A DNA stretch of 42,322 nt from Asaia platycodi JCM 25414 (GCF_000614545.1 NZ_BAKW01000024.1:1-42322), one strand, 5' to 3'. Positions 30,701-38,794 are shown, numbered from the stretch's first letter. Notes: a model not told the origin generated them from the letters alone. A program made the numbers and translations.

Positions 30701-30927
30701 ACCCTGTCCCAGACCAGGCGACCGGCAGGATGACCAGCCTGCTGCCCGGCCTGTATCGCGACGGGGGCGAAATGCCGGGCAATCGACGTGACATCGAGCG
30801 GCCCGGCAGAGAGACGCCATAAAAAAGCCGCGCCTGCCACCAGCACAAGGGCCAATGGCAGGGTCAGTACTAGCGCCCCGAGACGGAACGCCCGCCAGGA
30901 CGCACGATGAAAAAAATCGTGCGGCAC
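27731..30927 (-). CDS. YhdP-like AsmA-clan protein (frameshifted)
   Basis: 1065 aa after repair. An N-terminal membrane anchor (about 18-40) is followed by a very long beta-rich periplasmic region; DVTSIARHFAPVAIQ and DLDWSGAVHRP near the start match the DUF3971/YhdP layout, and the end (FAMLLPGVMRQLAK after SPEKGGGFLAATFTVTGTAGNPTLSVNP) matches the AsmA-like C-terminal region. YhdP, TamB and YdbH carry phospholipid to the outer membrane in E. coli. The frame breaks at 29491; one missing C on the coding strand near 29494 joins TLKIDF to LSGTQPSSDAGNAPSLHLDGG. It starts 15 bases after bcp. Confidence 0.85.
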
Positions 30928-30942
30928 TACTCTTACGAAAAC

Positions 30943-31403
30943 CTACAGTTCAGAAGCGGCTTCGGTCACAAGCGCGACATGCTCGGCAGGCTTCACCTTG
31001 CGCCAGATGGCACGGATAACGCCATCCGCATCGACCAGAAACGAACTACGCTCCATGCCGAAATAGGTTTTGCCGTAGTTGGTCTTCTCGACCAGGTGCC
31101 GTAGCGCTCGGCCAGTTCATGCTCGGCATCGCTCGCGAGCATGAAATCTAGCCCGTATTTCTTGGCAAAACGCTCCAGCTTCTCGACCGGGTCGGGGCTG
31201 ATACCGATCACCTTCAACCCCAGAGTGCCGAGTGTCTGCTTCTGGTCACGCAAGTCGCAGGCCTGGGTCGTGCATCCCGGCGTGTCCGCCTTGGGATAGA
31301 AATAAACCAGATAGGGCTGCCCCTTGAGAGCCTCGCTGTCGATGGTCTGGCCACCGCAAGCAGGAAGGGAAAAAGCGGGCGCCCTATCGCCAATAGCTAC
31401 CAT
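30943..31403 (-). CDS. bcp: Bcp-type thiol peroxidase (PrxQ), frameshifted
   Basis: 153 aa after repair. Atypical 2-Cys peroxiredoxin with peroxidatic Cys44 and resolving Cys49 in YPKADTPGCTTQACDLRD. It reduces hydroperoxides using thioredoxin. The frame beginning at ATG 31403 is correct up to ERYGTW and then lost; one missing G on the coding strand at 31092-31093 gives WVEKTNYGKTYFGMERSSFLVDADG and the ending AEHVALVTEAASEL with TAG at 30945-30943, 154 codons in total. First gene of the probable bcp-yhdP-rarA-rluC-asmA-atp12 operon. Confidence 0.93.
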
Positions 31404-31424
31404 GATGAAATCGAGACCTCGTGC

Positions 31425-31793
31425 TCAATATGCGGGATATACCGGGTAGGAGGGATAGACCGCAACCGGCGGGGGGTAAACCACCCGTGGCGGCGGCTGA
31501 TAAACGACTGGCGGGGGCGGTGCATAAATGACCGGCGGCGGAGGCGGAGCAACATAGGGACGAGCGATCGCACCAATCACCGCACCACCGACAAGACCGC
31601 CTACCAGACCGCCAACAAACGCGTTGCCGCCCCCGCCACGATGCCAGCCACGACCGCCACGCCAACCGGGGCCACCCCCGTGCCAACCTGGTCCGCCACC
31701 CCAGCCATAGGGATGAGCCTGAGCCAGGGGAGCGCCTCCCAGAAGGCCTGCAAGAGGCAGAGCCGCGAGGCCAATTTTCAGGATATGACGCAT
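31425..31793 (-). CDS. Secreted Gly-zipper / Pro-rich protein
   Basis: 122 aa. A signal peptide (about 1-26, ending PLAQA), a Gly/Trp/His-rich stretch, a glycine-zipper hydrophobic segment (FVGGLVGGLVGGAVIGAIA) and a C-terminal region of repeated Pro-Pro-Val-Tyr units (VIYAPPPPVVYQPPPRVVYPPP). Similar low-complexity proteins are common envelope proteins in alphaproteobacteria, but no function is established. It begins upstream of bcp with 21 bases between them, on the same strand. Confidence 0.75.
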   Translation of the reverse strand: MRHILKIGLAALPLAGLLGGAPLAQAHPYGWGGGPGWHGGGPGWRGGRGWHRGGGGNAFVGGLVGGLVGGAVIGAIARPYVAPPPPPVIYAPPPPVVYQPPPRVVYPPPVAVYPSYPVYPAY

Positions 31794-31961
31794 TTGGAAA
31801 CCTCCTCGACAGATCGGGCCAAACAGAGCGGCCGATCCGACATGAACGTTATACCCTCGATATGGTGTCGAATTTTGGACGGAACAGGACGAAAAACGGG
31901 CAGAAATGTAACATAATCGCGCAAAACGACCCGTTGCACATTGCGAAGCGCCTGAAACGCC

Positions 31962-32558
31962 CTAATGGGCCAGCTTCAACGCATCGATTTCGTGAAAGCC
32001 TTCCGGCTCCTTGAAAATCTCAGGGCCTTGTGCGGTCTCGGCATAGGTGACGGCGCGAACAAGTGGCGTGCCGTCATGCGTCGCCGAAAGCAGCACGCCA
32101 TTATCGGCGTAGCAGAAATCGGCACTCCGCCCGTCGGTGTCAGTCGTCGTCCAGTGGGTGCAGTTCTGATTCGCCACGTGATCTGCCGCCCCCCTGACCC
32201 ATTGGCCTGAAGCGCGCTGTCCGGGTGGCGCGAATTGCGAATCCGGCGCGCCAGAGACCGTGTAGGTCTTCGCGCGTGTATCGACCACAGACAGACGATG
32301 GGCGCGATAATCGGTCAGCATGATCAGCCCGGTCGTCGTCATATCGAGACGCTGCTGCCAATGAGCGGCATTCCAGCGCATCCGCTGAGGATAGACCTGG
32401 CCGTCAGGCCCGGTCGCCTCATAGGTGACATCCACGTCGATCTGTGGCGTCACATAAGGCGTGGCTGCTGATATCGGCGCGTCCTCAGCGGCCAAAGCCG
32501 TCGAGAACACGGGGGAAAGCGCGGCCAGAGCGAGGCCACCAAGAGCGAGACGCTTCAT
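31962..32558 (-). CDS. Secreted protein, second of two tandem paralogues
   Basis: 198 aa from ATG 32558. Signal peptide MKRLALGGLALAALSPVFSTALA, then a soluble beta-rich domain with VDVTYEATGPDGQVYPQRMRW, ITLTDYRAHRLSVVDT-like strands and a Cys-paired segment CTHWTTTDTDGRSADFCYADNGVLL. The open frame extends upstream to 32795 but that part overlaps the previous gene. The same pattern (Cys, Trp, Gly-Arg, Cys, Gly-Val-Leu, then a VTY motif and a final Pro-x-x-(F/Y)-x-x-I) occurs in the preceding gene. Probably periplasmic; I do not recognise a function. The previous gene stops 2 bases upstream of this start. Confidence 0.8.
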   Translation of the reverse strand: MKRLALGGLALAALSPVFSTALAAEDAPISAATPYVTPQIDVDVTYEATGPDGQVYPQRMRWNAAHWQQRLDMTTTGLIMLTDYRAHRLSVVDTRAKTYTVSGAPDSQFAPPGQRASGQWVRGAADHVANQNCTHWTTTDTDGRSADFCYADNGVLLSATHDGTPLVRAVTYAETAQGPEIFKEPEGFHEIDALKLAH

Positions 32559-32560
32559 GA

Positions 32561-33193
32561 TCACGGCTTGGCAGAGCTCTGCGGCCCGGCACCATGCGGG
32601 ATCGGCATCTGGGCGGTGATCTGCTGATAATCGGCGGGCGGCACGAACAACGTATCGGCAATCGGTCCGTAGGTGACCTTCTGCGCTTCGAGCTTGCCAT
32701 GTAGCCCGTCGGCATCCACGCCCTCCTCGCTCAGGATAACCCCGTCTTCCGTAACGCAGGCGCTCGCCCTGCCGTGGGTGGACGTAATCGTCCATTTGTT
32801 ACAGGCAAGACCGGCTATCGTTCCGGCGCCGTCGGGGGCGTATTGCATCGACATGTCGAGCATGAACGGATTGCGCAGGCCATGCTTGGGCGCAAAGCTC
32901 GTATAGACGCGCTGCTTGTGCATGATCAGCGTCACGCGCTGGGCGGGTCGGTCCAGAATGGTCGACCCTGCATGATCCGGCGCGTCGATGCGGAGCTTGT
33001 CGCCTTCAGCCTTGAACTGGACAACGGCCTCGACAGGCTTGGGCATTTTTTCAGGCTGAACCGAATAAACCACCGTGACGTCGCGAGAGGGCGAAAGTCG
33101 CGGATGCTGCTGGGCCAGAGCTGTACCAGCCCCACCCGTCACGAGGGCGGCCAAAGAAAGCGCCGCAGCGCCCTTTACTTGGAACATCGACAT
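32561..33193 (-). CDS. Secreted protein, first of two tandem paralogues
   Basis: About 210 aa. Signal peptide ending LAQQHP, then DVTVVYSVQPEKMPKPVEAVVQF, VTLIMHKQRVYTSF and CNKWTITSTHGRASACVTEDGVILSEEG, aligned by eye with the next gene. The start chosen is ATG 33193 because GGAG (33205-33202) lies 8 bases upstream; the GTG at 33202 would overlap that ribosome site. It begins just past the aat stop, so aat and the two paralogues form one unit. Function unknown; resembles lipoprotein-localisation or DUF4412-type beta folds only in general character. Confidence 0.8.
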   Translation of the reverse strand: MSMFQVKGAAALSLAALVTGGAGTALAQQHPRLSPSRDVTVVYSVQPEKMPKPVEAVVQFKAEGDKLRIDAPDHAGSTILDRPAQRVTLIMHKQRVYTSFAPKHGLRNPFMLDMSMQYAPDGAGTIAGLACNKWTITSTHGRASACVTEDGVILSEEGVDADGLHGKLEAQKVTYGPIADTLFVPPADYQQITAQMPIPHGAGPQSSAKP

Positions 33194-33198
33194 TTCAT

Positions 33199-33879
33199 TC
33201 ACTCCAATACGCCCTGACGGGCGTCGATACCGTCACGAAGACGGATGATCTCCTGCCGGAGCCTGCCCAGCGTGACATCTTCTTCCCACGATGCCTCAAT
33301 CCCGACTGCTCGGTCCAGCATCAACCGATAGGCTGCGTCAGGAACGGTGAGACAACCGAAGGTTTCCAGATGCGCGGTCGGAAACTGCGTATCAAGCAGC
33401 GCGAATCCGGAACAGCGCAGCGATGCCACCAGGTGGATCAGTGCCGCCTTCGAGGCATCCGTGCATCGTGAGAACATGCTCTCGCCGAAAAATGCCCCCC
33501 CCAGCCTGACGCCATAGAGCCCGCCAACCAGCTCTCCGTCAGCCCAGGTTTCGATCGAATGCGCGTGGCCGAGCCTATGCAGGAGACTGTATCGAGCCTG
33601 AAGCCCAAGGCTGATCCAGGTACCGCCTCGCCCCGGCGTCTCTGCACAACACCGGATCACCTCGTCGAAACATCGGTTGCTCGTGACCTCAAAACGTCCC
33701 TGAAGCAGCGTGCGTGCCAGTCTACGTGAAAGATGGAAACGCGAGTCGAGGGGGAGAATTCCGCGCTCCTGCGGGCGATGCCAGCTGATCTCTTCCGAAT
33801 CGCGCCCTTCGGACATCGGAAAGATACCCAGTCGATAGGCGCCAAGCAGGTGGTCGGGGGTGAGCGGGTCAGGCTGCAT
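33199..33879 (-). CDS. aat: Leucyl/phenylalanyl-tRNA-protein transferase
   Basis: 226 aa. Family motifs: LLGAYRLGIFPMSEG near the N-terminus with SWHRPQERGILPLDSRFH following, HSIETWADGELVGGLYGVRLGGAFFGESMFS in the core, and ALLDTQFPTAHLETFGC near the C-terminus. It adds Leu or Phe from tRNA to proteins with N-terminal Lys or Arg, marking them for ClpS/ClpAP degradation (N-degron pathway). Intact frame. Confidence 0.96.
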   Translation of the reverse strand: MQPDPLTPDHLLGAYRLGIFPMSEGRDSEEISWHRPQERGILPLDSRFHLSRRLARTLLQGRFEVTSNRCFDEVIRCCAETPGRGGTWISLGLQARYSLLHRLGHAHSIETWADGELVGGLYGVRLGGAFFGESMFSRCTDASKAALIHLVASLRCSGFALLDTQFPTAHLETFGCLTVPDAAYRLMLDRAVGIEASWEEDVTLGRLRQEIIRLRDGIDARQGVLE

Positions 33880-33985
33880 GACACGCTCCCCGTGGAAAGC
33901 GCGTCAACCCCCGCGGTTTTCCATGGGCATCGATCTGCTCACCGTGGTAGGGGGGCAGCCTCCCACCGCGAGATGGAAATCCCGA

Positions 33986-34150
33986 ATGCCCCTGACTTTC
34001 GTTTATCTGATCGGCATCGCTCTCAGCGCCGCGCTCGCGTTTTTCGCACCGCACTATCAGGTGCTGGCTTTCGTCATGACGGCGCTTTTCTCTATCCAGC
34101 TTGTTCCAGTCGGATTGCTCGAAGCCTTTTACACACCGAAATCGAAATAG
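33986..34150 (+). CDS. Small membrane protein, two predicted helices
   Basis: 54 aa from ATG 33986: MPLTFVYLIGIALSAALAFF, a short HYQ turn, then VLAFVMTALFSIQLVPVGLL and a charged tail FYTPKSK. Two hydrophobic helices with a tight turn. The frame is open upstream (33860) but without hydrophobic or conserved character. No clear ribosome site, so the start is uncertain. Unknown function. Confidence 0.55.
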   Translation: MPLTFVYLIGIALSAALAFFAPHYQVLAFVMTALFSIQLVPVGLLEAFYTPKSK

Positions 34151-34260
34151 GGTTGTCGTCGCTGCCCGGGTAATACGCCCGACGAGGACGATCCAGGACG
34201 AACACGCTGCTGGGCGGTGCATTCCGCAATAGCCCGTCGCCGCAGCGTCTAGTCCAGACC

Positions 34261-34286
34261 GGGAGACCTTTTGCAAAAAGGTCCCG
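34261..34286. repeat. Hairpin downstream of the EcsC gene
   Basis: GACCTTTT (34265-34272) and AAAAGGTC (34276-34283) form an 8-bp stem with a GCA loop, flanked by imperfectly pairing GGG/CC. It lies 11 bases beyond the stop of the minus-strand EcsC gene and downstream of the plus-strand small gene. The A/T-rich inner stem and near-symmetry suggest a two-way terminator or a dispersed repeat unit. Confidence 0.45.
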
Positions 34287-34296
34287 CAGCAAACCA

Positions 34297-35133
34297 TCAT
34301 GACGTCGCGTCGGCTGGCCCAGTCTGCCGCATGTACTGAGCGGTATCGCGCACGATCGGCCCGTGCTGGCGTTCGAGGCGCCTGATGGTGAATTGTGCCC
34401 GTGCCACGGCGCGATAATGCGACAAAAAGGCCGCGTTGAGCGAGGCGCCGCAAAGCGCCCCTGCCACAGGCACCATCTGCAGCGCGAATTTGCGCGACAG
34501 GCCAATGCCGTAATGCGAGGCGACTTCAGCGATCAGCAGCACGATGGGCTTGCCGCGCATCAGCGCCCTCGCCGAGAAAAATCCGAGTTCACTCTCGTCA
34601 CCAGACTGACCGGCCAGAAAACCTTTCAATGCAAAGACTTCCAGACAGGCGCGGCGGGTGTCCTCATCGCTGAGATCCTCCCCCTCTTCACGTGCGACAC
34701 GCGCAATTTCGCGCATGATCGTGAGGGTCGTGAACCCGATATCGGGCATCAGCCCAACAACCCCGCCGAAACCACCGAGCGCGCCCGATACCGCCACAGC
34801 CGCCTGAGCGGCCGGGTCACGCCATTTCGGTGCCCTGATCGACGATTCCTGCGCCATACCCAAAATCGCAACATCGAATGCCCGCGTGATCGACGCCTCG
34901 GCGAGACCTTGCAGCTTGGCCTGTATGTTGGGCGCCATGCCCAGCCCCTGCATGCCAAGGCGGGTTGCCTGACCAACGGCCCCGCCCATCAGATCGGCCA
35001 GGCGCACCAGCACGCCGCGCCCATGTTCGACCTTGGCTAGCGCAGACTGAAGCTGCGCCAGAGACTCGCTATCGAGGGAAAGTGGGGCGATCTCGCCGAT
35101 TCCTGGGATCGTCGATCCTGTCGCTGAAGCCAT
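34297..35133 (-). CDS. EcsC family protein
   Basis: 278 aa. The EcsC domain is recognised from the KWRDPAAQAAVAVSGALGGFGGVVGLMPDIGFTTLTIMREIARVAREEGEDLSDEDTRRACLEVFAL block, the FFSARALMRGKPIVLLIAEVASHYGIGLSRKFALQMVPVAGALCGASLNAAFLSHYRAVARAQFTIRRLERQHG block, and the N-terminal helix. Members are membrane-associated helical proteins named after a Bacillus gene near the EcsAB transporter; molecular role unknown. Monocistronic by context. Confidence 0.9.
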   Translation of the reverse strand: MASATGSTIPGIGEIAPLSLDSESLAQLQSALAKVEHGRGVLVRLADLMGGAVGQATRLGMQGLGMAPNIQAKLQGLAEASITRAFDVAILGMAQESSIRAPKWRDPAAQAAVAVSGALGGFGGVVGLMPDIGFTTLTIMREIARVAREEGEDLSDEDTRRACLEVFALKGFLAGQSGDESELGFFSARALMRGKPIVLLIAEVASHYGIGLSRKFALQMVPVAGALCGASLNAAFLSHYRAVARAQFTIRRLERQHGPIVRDTAQYMRQTGPADATS

Positions 35134-35349
35134 GAATTCTGTTCTCCCTGAACTGAGCGCGCCTGCAAGAAGGGGCCTGGCACGGGTCTATGGACATTGG
35201 GTCCTTTGGCATCGAACGCAACGCCCGACCCGACCGGCAGTCACCAAAGTTTGTGGCAAAGCCGCTTTTTTTTCATCCTACAACGTCGCGAGAGAACGAA
35301 ACAGCCGCCCCCCTGTTAGGACGATATATAACGTAAGCAGGAGCCCCCA

Positions 35350-35832
35350 ATGCCCAGGACATTCCCTTTTTTCCGGTTCGGCCTCGGCATCGCAACGCTG
35401 GCCGCCCCTCTCCTTCTCAGTCCCGATCGCGCTGCAGCCGATCCGGCGTCGCAACTCCACGCCATGGAGCGTCCGCTCACCCCTGTCGAAAAGGTTGCCC
35501 TGCCCGATGGCGGCGCCCCCCCGCCACCCCATGGCTATGTCGTGACCGATGATTTTGACAATTCGCTGCGGGGCTACTCCTATACCGTTCGATCCCATCA
35601 GGCACTTGGCCTGCCAGGGTCGGAAGCGCATCAATCCACGCAAGTTCCGAATGACGCGCCGTCGCATTTCTCGTTTCTGGGCTGGCCGGTAAAATTCAAT
35701 GCTCCGGTACGCCCGCCTTACGAAAACTCGGCGTATCACAATTATGCCGGCTCACCGGGTAACGGCCAGACAGACGTGGTCGCTCAATCGGACGCAGCAG
35801 GCACGGCTTTATGGACCAACAACCAGAGGTAG
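35350..35832 (+). CDS. Secreted protein of unknown function
   Basis: 160 aa. Signal peptide (about 1-31, ending RAAADPA), then a Pro-rich, Asn/Gly/Tyr-rich mature region with no Cys. ATG 35350 has GGAG about 7 bases upstream. The stop is only 5 bases before the dehydrogenase start, so co-transcription is likely. Not recognised; low-complexity composition gives no functional clue. Confidence 0.7.
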   Translation: MPRTFPFFRFGLGIATLAAPLLLSPDRAAADPASQLHAMERPLTPVEKVALPDGGAPPPPHGYVVTDDFDNSLRGYSYTVRSHQALGLPGSEAHQSTQVPNDAPSHFSFLGWPVKFNAPVRPPYENSAYHNYAGSPGNGQTDVVAQSDAAGTALWTNNQR

Positions 35833-35837
35833 AGATC

Positions 35838-37218
35838 ATGACCAGCCCGCATCCCGGCGACGGTGTCTCAACAGTCAATCCGGCCAATGGCGAAACCCTG
35901 GCCCATTATCCGTTTCTGACGGATGCGGCTGTGCAGGACATGCTGCGACGCGCCGAACGCGGCTTCGAGGCTGGCGGGCCAAATCGCTCGGCGCGCGACT
36001 CGACCTGCTGCACCGCTTCGCCACCAGACTGCGTGAGCGCAAGGAAGAGCTGGCGTATCTGGCGACGCTCGAAATGGGCAAAACCGTCTCCTCCGCGCGT
36101 GCGGAAGTAGAGAAATGCGCTGCGGTAATCGACTGGTACGGCAAGCACGCCCCGGCGTTGCTGCGCGACAAGCCTATGCCCGTGCCCATGGGCGAGGCCC
36201 ATCTCAGCTATGCGCCGACCGGCATCGTTCTGGCCGTGATGCCCTGGAATTTCCCCTACTGGCAGATCATCAGGCCGCCGTCCCGATTCTGGTGGGAGGC
36301 AACGGCTTCATCGTCAAGCCGGCTGAAAACACACTGGGCTGCGGCCTGCTGCTCAACGAGATCGCCCGCGACTGCGACCTCGACGATGTCTTCATGAGCG
36401 TCAATCTCTCTCGTGAGCAGACCGCCCATGTCATCGCCGACTCGCGCATCAGCGGCGTTACGGTCACGGGCAGCGTGCGCGCAGGACGCATTCTGGCGGG
36501 AATTGCCGGACAACACGGCAAGAAGTCCCTGCTCGAACTTGGCGGGTCGGACCCGTTCATCGTCCTCGCCGATGCCGATCTCGACAAGGCGGTCGATGCG
36601 GCCGTGACGGCACGCTTTGCCAATTGCGGCCAGGTCTGTATCGCAGCCAAGCGCATCATTCTCGAAGCGCCGATTGCCGAGGCTTTCAGCGAGAGATTCC
36701 TCGCCAGGGTGCGCGGGCTGTCTCTGAACGACCCGCTGGATGACGACGCGTTTATTGGCCCCATGGCCCGTGCCGATTTGCGCGACGGTCTGCATGAGCA
36801 GGTGCGCCGCAGCGTCGCCGAAGGCGCCCAGCTCGTCATCGGTGGCGAGCCGATCGACCGCCCCGGTGCCTGGTACGAGCCGACCGTGCTCACCGGCGTC
36901 ACCCGTCACATGACGGCCTTCAAGGAAGAGCTTTTCGGCCCTGTGGCCTGCCTGATCGAGGCCCGTGACATCGATCACGCCATCGCCCTTGCCAATGACA
37001 GCGCCTATGGGCTGGGCGCCAGCCTCTGGACACAAAATGCCGCTCTCGGTCAGGCACTGTCGCAGCGCATAGAAGCTGGTGGCGTGTTCATCAATCGCAT
37101 CACCGCCTCAGACCCCGCTCTTCCCATCGGGGGTGTCAAGGCCAGCGGCTACGGGCGCGAGCTGACCGAACTCGGTCTGTATGAATTCATGAACATCAAG
37201 ACTGTCTGGGCCTGCTGA
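35838..37218 (+). CDS. gabD-like: NAD(P)-dependent succinate-semialdehyde / aldehyde dehydrogenase, two frameshifts
   Basis: 460 aa after repair. Three frames must be joined: a missing C at 35971 gives RGFEAWRAKSLGARLDLLHRF, and a missing C at 36271 gives WQIIQAAVPILVGGNGFIVKPAEN. Together they give exactly 461 codons. Active-site residues are present: the LLELGGSDPF motif with the general-base Glu and NCGQVCIAAKRI with the nucleophilic Cys. The C-terminus (GGVKASGYGRELTELGLYEF) is aldehyde-dehydrogenase typical. The short form resembles GabD/Sad-type semialdehyde dehydrogenases lacking an N-terminal extension, so substrate assignment is by family only. Confidence 0.88.
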
Positions 37219-37241
37219 AGTAACCGCCCGGGTTGGGGCCA

Positions 37242-37272
37242 CCCGCCTCCTGAAGATTACTCAGGAGGCGGG
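37242..37272 (+). terminator. Long hairpin after the dehydrogenase
   Basis: Perfect 12-bp stem CCCGCCTCCTGA / TCAGGAGGCGGG (37242-37253 with 37261-37272) and a 7-base loop, 23 bases after the stop. No T-run follows, but the stem strength suggests transcript-end formation or protection. Confidence 0.6.
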
Positions 37273-37336
37273 CCGCTCACTCGCTTGCGACAAGCCGCCT
37301 TTTTGCCAACGACATCTCTGCGCAAAAGCTTCTTGC

Positions 37337-37372
37337 GTTATATCTTAAGATAGTACAATCTTAAGATATAAC
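37337..37372 (+). promoter_or_regulatory. Probable YqjI operator and promoter
   Basis: A perfect 14-bp inverted repeat: GTTATATCTTAAGA (37337-37350) and TCTTAAGATATAAC (37359-37372) separated by TAGTACAA. Each arm itself contains the palindrome ATCTTAAGAT. A -10-like TACAAT (37354-37359) falls in the spacer, with TTCTTG (37330-37335) 18 bases upstream, and the right arm abuts the AGGAG ribosome site (37373-37377). Occupied by a dimer, it would block both promoter and translation start. Such A/T-rich inverted repeats match the known operator type of PadR/YqjI regulators. Confidence 0.85.
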
Positions 37373-37383
37373 AGGAGATACAA

Positions 37384-37995
37384 ATGCCTTTTCGTCATCA
37401 TCTACGCCACGTTTTCAGCCGTCATGACGGCTTTGGCGGTGGGTCGGGTCATCGGTTCGGCGGTCGGTTCGGGCGCCATCGCGGCGGCGAGGTTCCGAGC
37501 GGACGCAAGCTCAGCGCAGAGGAACTGCAACTCGTGATCCTTGCCCTGCTGCAGGAGAGCCCGGCCCATGGCTATGAGATCATCCGCAGGCTCGAAGAGC
37601 GTTCGAACGGCTTTTACAAGCCAAGCCCAGGCATGGTTTACCCGGCCCTGACCTATCTGGAGGAAATCGGCCAGGCCGCCGTGACCCAGGAGGGAACGCG
37701 CAAGCTCTACACGATCACCGAGCCCGGCAGCGCCCATCTGACGGCTAACAAGGCCGAAGCCGATCGCATTCTCGACATTCTCGAGCGCATCGGCGCCCGC
37801 ATGAGCGAAGTGCGTGAGGCGTTTGCCGGTCTGCACGATCTCGACCCGGAAGCCGCCGACGGCCTCCACAAGGCGCGCCATCTTCTCAAGACCGCGCTTT
37901 ATGCAAGACGCGGATGCAGTCCCGTCGAGGCGCGGCGCATTGCGGCCATACTGACGCGGGCGGCTGCCGACATTGCTGAAGGGGAGAATTCATGA
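37384..37995 (+). CDS. yqjI: YqjI-like PadR-family metal-responsive repressor
   Basis: 203 aa. A His/Gly/Arg-rich N-terminal extension (residues 1-36, six His, including FRHHLRHVFSRH) precedes a PadR winged-helix domain (about 42-115): LILALLQESPAHGYEIIRRLEER, PSPGMVYPALTYLEE and RKLYTITEPG. A helical dimerisation tail follows. E. coli YqjI has the same His-rich extension, binds Ni and Fe and represses itself and yqjH. The His cluster is the likely metal site; which metal acts here is unknown. Its stop overlaps the yqjH-like start by 4 bases (ATGA). Confidence 0.9.
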   Translation: MPFRHHLRHVFSRHDGFGGGSGHRFGGRFGRHRGGEVPSGRKLSAEELQLVILALLQESPAHGYEIIRRLEERSNGFYKPSPGMVYPALTYLEEIGQAAVTQEGTRKLYTITEPGSAHLTANKAEADRILDILERIGARMSEVREAFAGLHDLDPEAADGLHKARHLLKTALYARRGCSPVEARRIAAILTRAAADIAEGENS

Positions 37996-38789
37996 CGCAA
38001 GCCGACGTCACCCCAACCAAGATCCGTCATCCGCTCCGGCTCAGGCGCATTACGGTGGCGCAGGTCATCCCGCTTTCCGACACGATGCGTCGTATCGTCT
38101 TCACAGGTGAGGATCTGCATGATTTCGTGACTGCTGGCGTCGATGATCACGTCAAACTGTTCTTTCCCGAACCAGGTAGTGACGAGCCTGTGCTGCCCGA
38201 TCTGAACGCAGACCGCAGCGCAGCGCGCGACCCGCGCATCATCGCCCGCGACTACACGCCACGGCGCTTCGATGAGGAGCAACGCGAACTCATCATCGAC
38301 TTCGTGCTGCATGAGGAAGGCCCCGCAACGCAATGGGCAGCGCGGGCAAAACCGGGCCTGAGTCTCGGCATGGGCGGACCTAAAGCCTCTCACATCGCCC
38401 CCGAAGCACTGACCACACATCTGCTGATCGGCGACGACACGGCCTTGCCCGCCATCGCCCGTACACTCGAGACACTGGCGCCGAACCATCGCGCCATCGT
38501 CTTGCTGGATACGCGTGAAAGCGAGAAGGCCTATCCGCTGATCAGCCATGCCTGGATCGAGGTGCATCGCTGCGAAAAGGGAGGCGACGAGACTCTTCCG
38601 GATCTCCTGCGCCATGTCGTCCTGCCCTCGGTCAAGAAGCTTTCTGTCTGGATTGCCGCCGAGATCGACGTGGTGCGCACGCTGCGCGAGCATCTGGTCA
38701 ATGAGGAAGCGGTGCCCCGCACACAGATACGCGCCGCCGGTTATTGGCGGCACGGCTATTCTGCGGGGGGCGCCAAAATCGCGGATTAA
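37992..38789 (+). CDS. yqjH: YqjH-like siderophore-interacting protein / ferric reductase
   Basis: 265 aa FAD-binding oxidoreductase. The FAD motif RDYTPRRFD (RxYTxR, about 85-93) and the N-terminal IVFTGEDLHDF are seen, with GPATQWAARAKPGLSLGMGGPK and LIGDDTALPAIARTLE in the NADPH half and AAGYWRHG near the C-terminus. YqjH reduces ferric chelates with NADPH, releasing iron from siderophores. The coupling with the upstream repressor matches E. coli yqjI-yqjH, although here they form one operon on the same strand. Intact frame. Confidence 0.92.
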   Translation: MTQADVTPTKIRHPLRLRRITVAQVIPLSDTMRRIVFTGEDLHDFVTAGVDDHVKLFFPEPGSDEPVLPDLNADRSAARDPRIIARDYTPRRFDEEQRELIIDFVLHEEGPATQWAARAKPGLSLGMGGPKASHIAPEALTTHLLIGDDTALPAIARTLETLAPNHRAIVLLDTRESEKAYPLISHAWIEVHRCEKGGDETLPDLLRHVVLPSVKKLSVWIAAEIDVVRTLREHLVNEEAVPRTQIRAAGYWRHGYSAGGAKIAD

Positions 38790-38794
38790 GGAAC

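Noticed and set aside
31794..31961. A gene between the secreted proteins
   Set aside because: No frame with a ribosome site or protein-like composition; treated as promoter space.
37337..37372. The inverted repeat before yqjI as a terminator of the dehydrogenase gene
   Set aside because: A/T-rich, contains a -10-like element and abuts the ribosome site; a GC-rich hairpin at 37242-37272 already serves the dehydrogenase end.
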